Shown here piece after piece: positions 1 through 9,269 of a stretch of 64,000 nucleotides of DNA. The stretch lies in contig JAFKLS010000017.1 in the NCBI GenBank assembly GCA_017304675.1, forward strand, positions 682,001 to 746,000, given 5' to 3'. How positions within the stretch are numbered: position 1 is the stretch's first letter; every line of letters begins with the position of its first letter. Origin of the DNA: Sphingobacteriia bacterium (GTDB taxonomy: Bacteria > Bacteroidota > Bacteroidia > Chitinophagales > Chitinophagaceae). Under the pieces are notes generated by a model. The model saw nothing but the letters and a program-made list of their open reading frames with translations, searched no databases and was not told the origin of the DNA. A program made the position numbers and the translations under genes.

Positions 1-56
1 TCTAAATACAACCAACTGTTTTGATTTGTTGTTATCTTTCAACAAACCAAAACACC

Positions 57-1703
57 ATGCGAAAAATACTATTGCCTGTCTTTGCTTTTCTCTACATTAC
101 CTCACTTTCGCAAGACAGTATTACCAAAGCCGACCTGCTCTCTGCAGCAAAACTGTTTGATCTTTCTTTCACACAAAGAGAAATTGATACCATGTACGAT
201 GGTGTAAGAGAAAACATTGGTAATTATAAGCTAATGCATAAGCAATCACTTAAGAACAATATTCCGCTTAGCCTTTGGCAAAGCCCTGTTTTACCGGGAA
301 TGAAATTTAAAGAGAAACAAGACCCTGTTCTTTGGAACCTACCTGCTAATGTTGTATTGCCCGCTAATAGAAATGAACTGGCATTCTATTCTGTACAACA
401 ACTTGCTTCGCTCATTAAAAACAAAAAAATAAGTTCTGTTGAACTAACCAAATTTTTCATTGAACGATTGAAAAAATATGGTGATACGTTGCAATGTGTG
501 ATTTACATTACTGAAGAAATTGCCATGCAGCAGGCAAAACAGGCAGATGAAGAGATAGCGAAAGGGAAATATCGCGGTTTATTGCATGGCATTCCTTATG
601 GATTGAAAGATCTCTTTGCCGTGAAAGGAACAAAAACAACATGGGGAGCTGCCCCTTACAAAGAACAGGTAATAGAAGAAGATGCCTTCGTGTACACCAA
701 ACTAAAAGATGCAGGCGCTGTATTGATTGTAAAATTTACTTTGGGGGCATTGGCAATGGGCGATTATTGGTATGGTGGCAGAACAAAAAATCCATGGAAT
801 ACCAAATACGGTTCATCAGGCTCTTCAGCTGGTTCCGCAAGTGCAACAGCTGCAGGTTTAGTACCCTTTGCTATTGGTACAGAAACCTGGGGTAGTATTG
901 TTTCTCCATCTTCAACATGTGGTGCAACCGGCCTCAGGCCTACATTTGGAAGCATTAGCAGAACCGGTGCAATGGCATTGAGTTATAGTTTGGATAAAGT
1001 TGGTCCGATTTGCAGAAGTGCAGAAGACGCTGCTGTGGTGTTCAATTATATTCATGGAACAGATGGTATTGATGGTTCGGCTGTAAATAAACCCTTTAAT
1101 TACAAACCGAATCTGGATATAAAAAAATTAAGGATTGCCTATACCAAAAACTACTTTGATAAAATAACCGACACCAGCCGTAACGAATGGAAAGTATTGC
1201 AAACCTTTAAACAAATGGGCATTCAATTGATACCGATAGATTTTCCCGATAGCGGCGTATATAATTTTAATATTATGCGATTGGTAATAGGAGCAGAAAG
1301 CGCAGCGCAGTTTGATGAATTTACAAGATATAATGTAGATGACGAAATGACGAGGCAAACAAAAAATGATTGGCCCAACGAGTTTAGAACAAGACGGTTA
1401 ATGAGTGCTGTTGAATACATTAATGCACAACGCCACCGTTATCTATTGATGCAAAAGGTAAATGAAGTGATAACAAAGTATGATGTGATTATCTGCCCAG
1501 GCTCTTTGGGTAACCAGTCTGCCATTACCAACTTAACGGGGCACCCCGTAGTATGTGTGCCAACCGGGTTTAACAAACAGAATTTGCCAACAAGCATTAC
1601 GTTTATTGGAAACCTGTATGATGAAGCTACCATTCTTCGGGTTGCCAAAGCCTACCAGGAAACTACTCCCTGGAATAAAATGCATCCCGAAATGTTTAAA
1701 TAA
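57..1703 (+). CDS. Secreted amidase-signature (GatA-like) amidase
   Basis: Predicted amidohydrolase of the amidase-signature family, 548 residues. The Ser-cisSer-Lys machinery is visible: the Lys motif GIPYGLKDLF near residue 183, the Gly/Ser-rich loop GSSGSSAGSASA near 254 (cis-Ser), and the nucleophile Ser in TETWGSIVSPSS near 279. The usual DTGGS reads TETWGS, so one loop glycine is Trp. I chose ATG 57 over an in-frame start at 21, because from 57 the protein opens with a signal peptide (MRKILLPVFAFLYITSLSQ), implying export. An N-terminal extension of about 100 residues precedes the amidase core, as in bacterial long-form amidases. The gene is monocistronic and ends at a strong hairpin. 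The substrate cannot be read from sequence; it is not a GatA subunit, since it is exported and unlinked to gatBC. Confidence 0.88.
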   Translation: MRKILLPVFAFLYITSLSQDSITKADLLSAAKLFDLSFTQREIDTMYDGVRENIGNYKLMHKQSLKNNIPLSLWQSPVLPGMKFKEKQDPVLWNLPANVVLPANRNELAFYSVQQLASLIKNKKISSVELTKFFIERLKKYGDTLQCVIYITEEIAMQQAKQADEEIAKGKYRGLLHGIPYGLKDLFAVKGTKTTWGAAPYKEQVIEEDAFVYTKLKDAGAVLIVKFTLGALAMGDYWYGGRTKNPWNTKYGSSGSSAGSASATAAGLVPFAIGTETWGSIVSPSSTCGATGLRPTFGSISRTGAMALSYSLDKVGPICRSAEDAAVVFNYIHGTDGIDGSAVNKPFNYKPNLDIKKLRIAYTKNYFDKITDTSRNEWKVLQTFKQMGIQLIPIDFPDSGVYNFNIMRLVIGAESAAQFDEFTRYNVDDEMTRQTKNDWPNEFRTRRLMSAVEYINAQRHRYLLMQKVNEVITKYDVIICPGSLGNQSAITNLTGHPVVCVPTGFNKQNLPTSITFIGNLYDEATILRVAKAYQETTPWNKMHPEMFK

Positions 1704-1782
1704 TAAGAAGAAAAAAGAAATGACCGAGGACCTTATTTTTTAAAGATGCTGTTGTATATAACACTCTCAAAATATTTTAACA

Positions 1783-1816
1783 GAAGAGGCCATCACTACT
1801 TTGTGATGGCCTCTTC
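1783..1816. terminator. Bidirectional terminator hairpin
   Basis: A perfect 14-bp stem (GAAGAGGCCATCAC at 1783-1796 pairing with 1803-1816) closes a 6-nt loop. It lies between convergent genes, the amidase on plus and the rhodanese gene on minus. The minus-strand side is followed by a T/A-rich tract, so it probably ends the tricorn-rhodanese transcript and also blocks read-through from the amidase. Confidence 0.75.
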
Positions 1817-1834
1817 GCAACAAAAGAAAATATT

Positions 1835-2350
1835 CTATTGCTTACAGTCATTATCTTTTACCACGCTCATGCCGCCATTCATATTAGTTACATGTAAAAA
1901 ACCATTTTGTGTAAGCAAATAGGCAGCCTGCGGACTTCTATGGCTGTGTGAACAAAAAACAATGATCTCTTTAACTTTATATTCTTTTAATTCAGCCAAC
2001 CTGTTATTTAATTGTTGAATGGGAATATTGATAGCATTTTTTAATGTGCCGTAATGCGGATTGGCCTTCCCTTCGTACTCTTCTTTTGTTCTTACGTCTA
2101 ACAAAACAGCATTGGGGTGCTGTTTAATATAATCACATATTTGTGTAGGTTCTACTGTTTTAAAAACCACCGTAGATTTTTCTACCAGTTGCATTCCGCA
2201 AGAAGCACATTTGCCTGGGGCAGAATAAACTTTCTTATCACAGCCGGAGCCACAAGGCAAGCACTGATAAATGGCAGGCTGGGCATTTTGCTTGCCGCTT
2301 GGAATGTTTGTAAGGAGAACAAAACTCAAAAGAAAAATAAGTGATTGCAT
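1835..2350 (-). CDS. Secreted protein: heavy-metal-binding-like Cys motif plus rhodanese domain
   Basis: A 171-residue exported protein. After a signal peptide (about residues 1-23) comes a Cys-rich segment with CLPCGSGC and then PGKCASCGMQLVEK. The second half matches the end of the heavy-metal-binding domain found at the N-terminus of copper-handling proteins. A single rhodanese domain follows (about 68-168), with the LLDVRTKEEY motif and the active-site loop CSHSHRS, which carries the catalytic Cys. Rhodaneses move sulfane sulfur or act as redox/sulfur carriers. The start lies 7 nt downstream of the tricorn-type protease stop, so the two genes are probably co-transcribed. Fusion of a metal-type Cys motif to a rhodanese suggests periplasmic sulfur or metal handling, but that is inference. 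Confidence 0.85.
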   Translation of the reverse strand: MQSLIFLLSFVLLTNIPSGKQNAQPAIYQCLPCGSGCDKKVYSAPGKCASCGMQLVEKSTVVFKTVEPTQICDYIKQHPNAVLLDVRTKEEYEGKANPHYGTLKNAINIPIQQLNNRLAELKEYKVKEIIVFCSHSHRSPQAAYLLTQNGFLHVTNMNGGMSVVKDNDCKQ

Positions 2351-2357
2351 GATGTTG

Positions 2358-5300
2358 TTATTTGATGTCTTTCAATAATGCAGTTACGGCTGCTTCCAAT
2401 TGCTGATCTTTCCCTTTGCTAACTTTTTCAAATTCGTTGAACACTTTAATATCCGGCTCCGTTTGATGATTCTCTAAATAGTTTCCATCAACCGATTTAC
2501 AGCCCAATGGTGGTACGCCCCAGCGAATGCTGTTATCTTGTAAAGTTTCCCATCCTGCAAACGTGCAAGTGCCCGGTACAGGCATGCCCACCAGTTTTCC
2601 AAGTTGTAAATATTTATAAGTAAATGCGTAACAATGGCCATCACTGTAATTGGCTTCATTGGCTAAAGAAATACTTGGTTTTGTCCAACGGAAATTCGGC
2701 TCATAACCTGCACTTCTGTTATCTGTTCCATAATCCATAAATTTTTTACCACTTAAGAACATGGCAAGGTCTGCAACCAGATCTCCTCCTCCATTATTTC
2801 TGGTATCAACTACTATTCCTTTCTTGTTGAAATATTTTCCCATGATCTCTTCATACGTTGTTCTGTAAGCACCATCATTCATTCCGGGAATATGCACATA
2901 ACCCAATGTTCCACCGCTTAATTTTTCAACTTCATCCGCATTGCGTTTTACCCAACGCTTATACAACAATTGAGATTCTTCTCCGAGTGAAATTGGCTTA
3001 ATAGTAATTTCTTTTTTATTCGCTCCATCTACAACCGTTAATAAAGTAAGTTTTCCTGTTTTTCGATTTAAGTATTGTGCTAAATCTTTATCTGCTGCAA
3101 TGGTTTCTCCATCTATACTTTCAATGATCATTCCCGGTTTAATATTAAGCCCTGCTTTGTCTAACGGACCATCTTTAATTACTTCTTCCACTTTTACACC
3201 GTTGCCTTTGTAAGTATAATCATAAAAAACTCCAAGTGATGCAGTTGCATCTCCATTCGGTGCATTGTTAAAATAACTCGCACCACTATGACTCACATTT
3301 AGTTCTCCTAATAATTCACTTAACATTTCGGCAAACTCATAGTTGTTGCCAATGTGCGGAAGGTATTTTTCATAATCGGGTTTATAACTATCCCAATCAA
3401 CACCGTGCATGGTTTTGGTATAAAAAGTTTCTTTGGTTCTGCGCCAAACATGTTCAAACATAATAGCTCTTTCTTGTGCAATATCAATACTTGCTTCACT
3501 GGTGATACGCACTGCATCTTGCTTTCCGCTGGTTGGATCTAATTTGAAAATACTTCCATCTGCATTAATGAAAATATTTTTTTGATCCTTATCCCACTGC
3601 ATGTTTGCAAAACCCGCATTTAAAGGAGCAATTTGTTTTGTTTCTTTTGTTCTGAGATTGGTGCTCCATAAATTGTAGCCTTTTTCAAAACGTGCTAAGT
3701 AGTATAGTGTTTCTCCATCTTTACTGATCAACGCATCGCTTAGTTGAGAAGAATGAATGGTGAGTTTTGTTTTGCGAAATGTTAATCCATCCCAATCAAT
3801 CACCACACTATCTTTTTTTATCTCTTTCTTTTTAGAAGTATCTGCCTTCGCTTTGGCATCTTCTGCTTCTTTTAATAATGCCGCATCTTCTTTTGATAAT
3901 TTAAACCTGTCGAATGCTTCTTGCGTAAAGAACATGGCATAAACATCTTCCTGTCTTCCGCCGCTTTGTGCTTTGCTGCGTAAACCATCTCTATCGCTGA
4001 ACCATATCATGGCTTTTCCGTTCATAATCCATTTTGCTTCACCATCGTTAAATCCACTCTGTGTAAGGTTTTCAGGCTTCCCTTTTCCATCGGAAGAAAT
4101 CAAACCAACTTCATCAACAGCATCACCTGGAATATGATAATTGAATAAAAAATATTTTCCATCGGGGCTCCATTGAAAATATTGATCGTTATCGCCCATG
4201 CTAAATAACTCGTTGCTATTTAGAATGGAGCGTGTTTGTTTGGATGCAATGTTGTACACTTTTAAATTCATTCTGTTTTCAATGAAAGCAATTTCTTTTC
4301 CATCGGGAGAATATTGCGGCTGATAATTTTCATTGTCATTTGAAATAATCGGTGTTTCTTTTACAAGGGTTGATGCATAGAAGTACAATTCTTCATCACG
4401 TTGCTTTCTCGTTTCAAAAATTTGCCAATGTTTATTTCTTTCACTTGAATACAATAATGTTTTTCCATCGGGAGAAAAACTTACGTTTCTTTCCTGTTCA
4501 GGTGTTGTGGTAATTCTTTTGGTAACACTTCCTTCCACACTACTCACATACACATCGCCTCTGAAAACAAACGCTACTTCTTTTCCATTTGGCGAAACAG
4601 CTACATCTCTTGCATTGCCTGCAACAGGAATAATTTTTTCGTTATTTCCTTTTACATCTGCATTAATCGTTACGTTTACTTTTTTAGGTTGTGAGTTTGC
4701 TTGCATGGTATATATATCACCATCATAACTGAAACACAAAGTGCCATCATTACTCTTGCTTAAAAAACGAACCGGATGTTTTTTGAAAGAGGTTAATTGT
4801 TTGGAAGTAGAAGGATTGTTCAAAGAAAGTTGATGTACATTGAATGAACCACTTTCTTCACTTAAATAAAAAATGCTTTGTTCATCATTCGCAAAAACAG
4901 CGTTTCTGTCTTCTCCGGCAAACGAAGTGATTTTTTTATGTGTTTGTGTTTTGGTATCGTACACCCAAATATCTCTTGCAATAGCGGAAGTATGATGTTT
5001 GCGCCAAGCATTTTCTCCGCCTTTCTTATCGTGATACAACATTAAAGTTCCGCTCTTATTAAATTTCACATCTTCGGCAGGGGTTGTAAAAACTTGTTCC
5101 GGCCTTCCTCCTTTTACAGCAACCTTATACAATTCAGGTTGTGAGCCTGTTGGAAACTGCCTGTTACTGGCAGCATCCATTCTTGCAGAACCAAAAACAA
5201 CATACTGGTCATCGGATGTAAAATCGTACGGGTATTCTGCTGCAGAATGATACGTAATACGTTTGGCTTCACCACCTTTGGCGGGAATAATAAAAACATC

Positions 5301-5564
5301 GAAATTGCCATAGCGATCACTTGCAAATGCAATACTCTTTCCATCATGGCTCCATACCGGCATAAAGTCGTGGGCTTCGTGTGTGGTTAAGGCTGTTGCT
5401 GTTCCACCACTTGATGCAACCGTAAACAAATCGCCCTTATACGTAAAGGCAATAGTTTTACCGTCTGGCGAAATGGCTGAATATCTTAACCAGCTTGGTG
5501 TTATTTGCGCAGTAAGGATATTAAGGATTGCTCCTGAAATAAGGAATAAAAATAATTTCTTCAT
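2358..5564 (-). CDS. Tricorn-type S41 peptidase with beta-propeller and PDZ domains
   Basis: At 1068 residues it is nearly the length of archaeal tricorn protease (1071). A signal peptide (MKKLFLFLISGAILNILTAQ) indicates export. The N-terminal two thirds hold repeated SPDGK-type beta-propeller blades (PD40/WD40-like), then a helical C1 region, a PDZ domain (about 778-838) and the C-terminal S41 core. Tricorn's catalytic residues all have counterparts: Ser-His in LNVSHSGAS (about 757), Ser-Asp in NYSDGHCYAF (about 973) and Glu in YLENHQTEPDI (about 1029), so the enzyme looks active. Expected role: degradation of oligopeptides in the periplasm. It is first gene of a probable two-gene unit with the rhodanese protein. 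Confidence 0.93.
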   Translation of the reverse strand: MKKLFLFLISGAILNILTAQITPSWLRYSAISPDGKTIAFTYKGDLFTVASSGGTATALTTHEAHDFMPVWSHDGKSIAFASDRYGNFDVFIIPAKGGEAKRITYHSAAEYPYDFTSDDQYVVFGSARMDAASNRQFPTGSQPELYKVAVKGGRPEQVFTTPAEDVKFNKSGTLMLYHDKKGGENAWRKHHTSAIARDIWVYDTKTQTHKKITSFAGEDRNAVFANDEQSIFYLSEESGSFNVHQLSLNNPSTSKQLTSFKKHPVRFLSKSNDGTLCFSYDGDIYTMQANSQPKKVNVTINADVKGNNEKIIPVAGNARDVAVSPNGKEVAFVFRGDVYVSSVEGSVTKRITTTPEQERNVSFSPDGKTLLYSSERNKHWQIFETRKQRDEELYFYASTLVKETPIISNDNENYQPQYSPDGKEIAFIENRMNLKVYNIASKQTRSILNSNELFSMGDNDQYFQWSPDGKYFLFNYHIPGDAVDEVGLISSDGKGKPENLTQSGFNDGEAKWIMNGKAMIWFSDRDGLRSKAQSGGRQEDVYAMFFTQEAFDRFKLSKEDAALLKEAEDAKAKADTSKKKEIKKDSVVIDWDGLTFRKTKLTIHSSQLSDALISKDGETLYYLARFEKGYNLWSTNLRTKETKQIAPLNAGFANMQWDKDQKNIFINADGSIFKLDPTSGKQDAVRITSEASIDIAQERAIMFEHVWRRTKETFYTKTMHGVDWDSYKPDYEKYLPHIGNNYEFAEMLSELLGELNVSHSGASYFNNAPNGDATASLGVFYDYTYKGNGVKVEEVIKDGPLDKAGLNIKPGMIIESIDGETIAADKDLAQYLNRKTGKLTLLTVVDGANKKEITIKPISLGEESQLLYKRWVKRNADEVEKLSGGTLGYVHIPGMNDGAYRTTYEEIMGKYFNKKGIVVDTRNNGGGDLVADLAMFLSGKKFMDYGTDNRSAGYEPNFRWTKPSISLANEANYSDGHCYAFTYKYLQLGKLVGMPVPGTCTFAGWETLQDNSIRWGVPPLGCKSVDGNYLENHQTEPDIKVFNEFEKVSKGKDQQLEAAVTALLKDIK

Positions 5565-5625
5565 AAGCTGAAAATGAATTTGTAAAATAAGAAAGAACTC
5601 TCAAAAGCCATTATTTTTATGATGA

Positions 5626-6327
5626 ATGCAGAATCGTTATAAAATATTCTCCCTTGGAGACGCAGCACTTAGTATAGAGTTGGGCAATAAAATAGATATT
5701 GCACTGAATAAGAATGTGCATGCATTGGCACATGGCATACGCAGCGCAGCAATTGATGGAGTGAAAGATGTTATTCCTGCTTACACATCCGTTACTGTTG
5801 TGTATGATATTGTATTGCTTAGAAAAAAAACTAGTTCAGCATTTGAATGGATAAAGAAAGAAATTGAAGAAGTTATTACAACCAGTAACCAGCAAACAGT
5901 AACCAACAACAATAAAAAAATCATTCCTGTTTGTTATGATATTTCTTTGGGCATTGATCTTGAAAATATGGCTGCAATAAAAAATATCAGTGTTGAAGAA
6001 ATCATTCAATTGCATACAGGTAAAACCTATCATGTGTACATGATCGGCTTCTTGCCTGGCTTTGCATACATGGGTTCTGTTCATGAAAAATTGATTACGA
6101 AAAGAAAGCATCAACCCAATTTGCATGTAGCTGCTGGTAGCGTTGGTATTGCAGGAGAACAAACGGGCGTTTATCCTTTCAATTCTCCGGGCGGTTGGAA
6201 TATTATTGGAAGAACACCTTTGCAAATGTTTGATAAAAACAGAGAGCAACCGGTGTTGTTAGAACCCGGAGATGAAATAGAATTTAAACAAATTAGTTTG
6301 GAGGAGTTTAATGCTTACAGAATATGA
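5626..6327 (+). CDS. pxpB: 5-oxoprolinase subunit PxpB (KipI/allophanate-hydrolase subunit 1 family)
   Basis: First gene of a 5-oxoprolinase unit; with PxpC and PxpA it cleaves 5-oxo-L-proline to glutamate using ATP, detoxifying a spontaneous glutamine/glutathione by-product. The 233-residue protein has the family hallmarks FLPGFAYMG (about residue 143), AAGSVGIAGEQTGVYP (about 169) and PGGWNIIGRTP. Its stop overlaps the pxpC start by 4 nt (ATGA), indicating translational coupling. In-frame ATGs are absent further upstream, although out-of-frame ATGs lie at 5619 and 5622. Older annotations call this family allophanate hydrolase subunit 1 or KipI; the adjoining pxpA gene makes the 5-oxoprolinase role far more likely. 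Confidence 0.93.
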   Translation: MQNRYKIFSLGDAALSIELGNKIDIALNKNVHALAHGIRSAAIDGVKDVIPAYTSVTVVYDIVLLRKKTSSAFEWIKKEIEEVITTSNQQTVTNNNKKIIPVCYDISLGIDLENMAAIKNISVEEIIQLHTGKTYHVYMIGFLPGFAYMGSVHEKLITKRKHQPNLHVAAGSVGIAGEQTGVYPFNSPGGWNIIGRTPLQMFDKNREQPVLLEPGDEIEFKQISLEEFNAYRI

Positions 6328-7316
6328 GCATCACCATTGTTAAACAAGGATTGGCGGATAGCCTACAAGATATTGGAAGGTTTGGCTTTCAGCATTTAGG
6401 TATTAATCCAAACGGAGTGATGGATGCAGTTGCTGCTCAAACGGCAAACGCTTTAGTAGGTAATGAAATGAATGAAACTGTTATAGAATGTCATTTCCCT
6501 GCAAGTGCTTTTTTATTTCATCACACAACACTGGTTGCATTGAGTGGCGCAGATTTTAAAGCAATGGTGAATGATATTGAAGTTGCTATCAACACGCCTT
6601 TCATTATTCATGCCAATAATATTCTTCATTTCAAAAAAAGAAAAAATAAAGCGAGAGTTTATATTGCCGTGCAAGGTGGATTTAAAATTGAAAAATGGTT
6701 GAATAGTTGCAGCACTAACGCAAAAGCCAATGCCGGTGGACTTTTCGGAAGATTTTTAAAAAAAGACGATGTACTTGATTTGAACGATCAGAAAGAATAT
6801 AAAAAGCTATTGAATGATAAAGATGTTTTGATGATGCCTTGGAAAGTATCTGTTGAAAAACTTTACAGCACTACAATTGAAGTAATAAAAGGCAATGAAT
6901 TCGAATTACTGCAACCATCGTCTCAACAGAAACTGATCAAACAAAAATTTCAAATCAGTAGTCAAAGCGATAGAATGGGTTATCGTTTAAAAGCAGAAGA
7001 GTTGTTTTTACAAAAACCATTAGAAATGTTATCATCAGCAGTTACAAAAGGCACTGTGCAATTATTACCAAACGGACAATTAATTGTATTGATGGCCGAT
7101 CATCAAACCACAGGCGGGTATCCAAGAGTGGTGCATGTTTCCAACGATTCTTTTCCTTCATTGGCACAAATGAATGCGAACGACTTTGTTCAATTCGCTA
7201 CTATTTCACAACAAGAAGCGGAAGATTATTTTATTAAACAACAACAATATTTGCATCAATTACAAATTGCCTGTAACTTTCGTTTGACTGAATTTTTACA
7301 ACAACATGTATATTGA
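6324..7316 (+). CDS. pxpC: 5-oxoprolinase subunit PxpC (biotin-dependent carboxylase-like domain)
   Basis: 330-residue partner of PxpB in the ATP-dependent 5-oxoprolinase. Family motifs are present: the N-terminal GLADSLQDIGRFG and NGVMDAVAAQTANALVGN, then QSDRMGYRLK (about 214) and the C-terminal ADHQTTGGYPRV (about 253). The start overlaps pxpB by 4 nt and the end overlaps pxpA by 11 nt, so all three should be made together in a fixed ratio. The same fold forms the C-terminal part of urea amidolyase, but no biotin carboxylase gene is nearby, which argues against urea carboxylation. Confidence 0.93.
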   Translation: MSITIVKQGLADSLQDIGRFGFQHLGINPNGVMDAVAAQTANALVGNEMNETVIECHFPASAFLFHHTTLVALSGADFKAMVNDIEVAINTPFIIHANNILHFKKRKNKARVYIAVQGGFKIEKWLNSCSTNAKANAGGLFGRFLKKDDVLDLNDQKEYKKLLNDKDVLMMPWKVSVEKLYSTTIEVIKGNEFELLQPSSQQKLIKQKFQISSQSDRMGYRLKAEELFLQKPLEMLSSAVTKGTVQLLPNGQLIVLMADHQTTGGYPRVVHVSNDSFPSLAQMNANDFVQFATISQQEAEDYFIKQQQYLHQLQIACNFRLTEFLQQHVY

Positions 7317-8043
7317 TCTGAATTGCGATATGGGTGAAGGCATGATAACCGATGAAAAGATTATGCCTTTTATCAGCAGTGCCAATATTGCCTGTGGTTT
7401 TCATGCAGGAAACTTGGAAACGATGAAAGCCACAACCGCATTGGCTTTGCAACACCATGTTGCTATCGGAGCTCATCCGGGATTTAATGATAAAGCAAAT
7501 TTCGGCAGAACAGAAATACAGTTAACTGCTAAAGAGTTTTATGAACTTATTTCCATTCAAATTATTCAACTCCATAAAATTTGTGTAGATGCAAAAACAA
7601 TATTGCATCATGTAAAACCACACGGCGCTTTGTACAATATGGCCGCAAAAGATAAACAGATGGCTGCAACCATTGCACAAGCTGTGAAAGATGTAAATGA
7701 AGAGTTGATTGTATACGGATTGTGCGGAAGTTATTTAATCAGTGAAGCTAAGGCAGTAGGATTAAAAACAGCCAGCGAAGTTTTTGCGGATAGAACGTAT
7801 CAGGATGATGGTGGTTTAACTTCTCGCAAAGAGAAAAATGCCTTGATAGAAAATGATGATGATGCGATTGAACAAGTATTGCAAATGATTGAATACAAAA
7901 CGGTGAAAACAATTTCAGATAAAAATATTTCCATCAATGCAGAAACGATTTGCCTGCATGGCGATGGAAAACATGCTGTTGATTTTGCAAAAAAAATTCG
8001 TCACACGCTAAAAGAAAAAAACATTGTCATTAAAACTATTTAA
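7306..8043 (+). CDS. pxpA: 5-oxoprolinase subunit PxpA (LamB/YcsF family)
   Basis: 245-residue LamB/YcsF-family protein, the catalytic-type subunit of ATP-dependent 5-oxoprolinase. Conserved blocks run in the expected order: DLNCDMGEG at the N-terminus, IACGFHAGN (about 28), GAHPGFND (about 57), VKPHGALYN (about 102), EVFADRTYQDDGGL (about 160) and CLHGDGKHAV (about 218). The length is normal for the family (about 250). It overlaps pxpC upstream by 11 nt and the transporter gene downstream by 20 nt, so pxpBCA and the transporter form one tightly packed operon. Confidence 0.95.
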   Translation: MYIDLNCDMGEGMITDEKIMPFISSANIACGFHAGNLETMKATTALALQHHVAIGAHPGFNDKANFGRTEIQLTAKEFYELISIQIIQLHKICVDAKTILHHVKPHGALYNMAAKDKQMAATIAQAVKDVNEELIVYGLCGSYLISEAKAVGLKTASEVFADRTYQDDGGLTSRKEKNALIENDDDAIEQVLQMIEYKTVKTISDKNISINAETICLHGDGKHAVDFAKKIRHTLKEKNIVIKTI

Positions 8044-9232
8044 AAAATTTTCTTTTACAGCAGGCTCTTTAGGCGGGGCCACTATTGGTGCTGCATTTTT
8101 AATGGCCAACTCTTCCATTGGCCCGGGCTTTTTAACACAAACATCTTTTTATACCGAACAACTCATCACCAGTTTTGGTTTTGTAATTCTTGTTGCTGTT
8201 ATATTAGATCTGGGCGCTCAATTAAATACCTGGCGCATTTTAACCATGAGCGAAATGCGGGCACAGGATTTAGCCAATCAATTATTACCGGGATTAGGCT
8301 TTGCTTTAACAGCCATGGTAGTGTTGGGTGGCTTTGCATTTAACATTGGCAACATTGCAGGATGTGGCCTTGCCATTAATGTTTTAAGCGGATGGAGTTT
8401 TGAAAAAGGAGCCATACTCAGTGGCGCATTTGCTTTGTTGTTATTTTGGTTTAAAGAGATTGGTAAAATGTTGGATGGCTTTACAAAAGCATTAGGCACG
8501 TTAAAAATTTTGCTCACCATATTTATTGCATACGCTGCAAAACCGCCGCTAATGCAGGCTTTGCATCACACTTTCATTCCTGAAAAAATTTCTGTTGCAG
8601 CTATTGTAACCATTGTTGGTGGAACGGTTGGCGGGTATATTACTTTTTCAGGGGCGCATCGTTTATTGGATGCAGGTATTGTTGGTGAAAAAAATATTCG
8701 TCAGGTAAATAAAAGTGCAGTGAGTGGAATTGTTATTTCTACCACCATGCGTTTTGTTTTGTTCCTGGCTGTTGTGGGCGTTGTTTCAAAAGGCGTGGTG
8801 CTGGATAAAAATAATCCCGCCGCAACAGTATTCGAATTTGCTGCCGGCCATTTCGGACTAATGTTGTTTGGTGTGTTGTTATGGTTCGCTGCTATTTCAT
8901 CTGTTGTTGGTGCTGCGTATACTTCTGTTTCTTTTTTCAAAACATTTCATCCCTTATTTCAAAAATATGAACGATGGTGTATCTCTGTCTTCATTATACT
9001 TTCAACATTTATTTTTATTTTAATTGGCAAGCCGAAAGAATTATTGATCTATGCAGGTGTGGTAAATGGGTTTATCCTGCCACTGGCTTTAGCGGTTGTA
9101 TTGATTGCCGTTACAAAAAAACGATTGATGAAAAATTATCAGCATCCTTTGTGGATGCAAGTTTCCGGCTGGATAGTGGTTGCATTGATGGGTGCTATGA
9201 GTGGTATGGCTTTAATGGATTTGATGAAATAA
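8024..9232 (+). CDS. NRAMP-fold membrane transporter linked to 5-oxoprolinase (YcsG-like)
   Basis: 402-residue polytopic membrane protein with about 11 hydrophobic segments and the NRAMP helix-1 signature IGPGFL (residues 32-37). Both metal-coordinating motifs of true NRAMP transporters are gone: DPGN of helix 1 aligns with TEQL (44-47), and MPH of helix 6 aligns with GGY (203-205) within GGTVGGYITFSGAH. It therefore should not carry Mn/Fe in the normal way. Bacillus subtilis has a similar NRAMP-like gene (ycsG) in its pxp operon. Inference: a proton-coupled importer of 5-oxoproline or a related compound. The start is TTG 8024, inside the end of pxpA; the next ATG (8102) would delete part of helix 1. 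Confidence 0.85.
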   Translation: MSLKLFKKFSFTAGSLGGATIGAAFLMANSSIGPGFLTQTSFYTEQLITSFGFVILVAVILDLGAQLNTWRILTMSEMRAQDLANQLLPGLGFALTAMVVLGGFAFNIGNIAGCGLAINVLSGWSFEKGAILSGAFALLLFWFKEIGKMLDGFTKALGTLKILLTIFIAYAAKPPLMQALHHTFIPEKISVAAIVTIVGGTVGGYITFSGAHRLLDAGIVGEKNIRQVNKSAVSGIVISTTMRFVLFLAVVGVVSKGVVLDKNNPAATVFEFAAGHFGLMLFGVLLWFAAISSVVGAAYTSVSFFKTFHPLFQKYERWCISVFIILSTFIFILIGKPKELLIYAGVVNGFILPLALAVVLIAVTKKRLMKNYQHPLWMQVSGWIVVALMGAMSGMALMDLMK

Positions 9233-9239
9233 CCTCGTC

Positions 9240-9269
9240 ATTCTGAAAATGCGAAGCATTATTCAGAAT
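9240..9269. repeat. Palindromic repeat / probable terminator after the pxp operon
   Basis: ATTCTGAA-AATGC-gaa-GCATT-a-TTCAGAAT forms a 13-bp stem with one bulge and a 3-nt loop, starting 7 nt after the transporter stop codon and followed by a T-rich stretch (TTATTTTATC). Flanked by CGTC on the left, it is the reverse orientation of the GATTCTGAAT...ATTCAGAATGACG element at 10981-11006. It probably serves as the operon terminator while belonging to a dispersed palindrome family. Confidence 0.6.

Noticed and set aside
5836..6249. 137-codon antisense frame opposite pxpB
   Set aside because: Low-complexity Cys/Phe/Asn-rich translation typical of shadow frames; pxpB is well supported on the sense strand.
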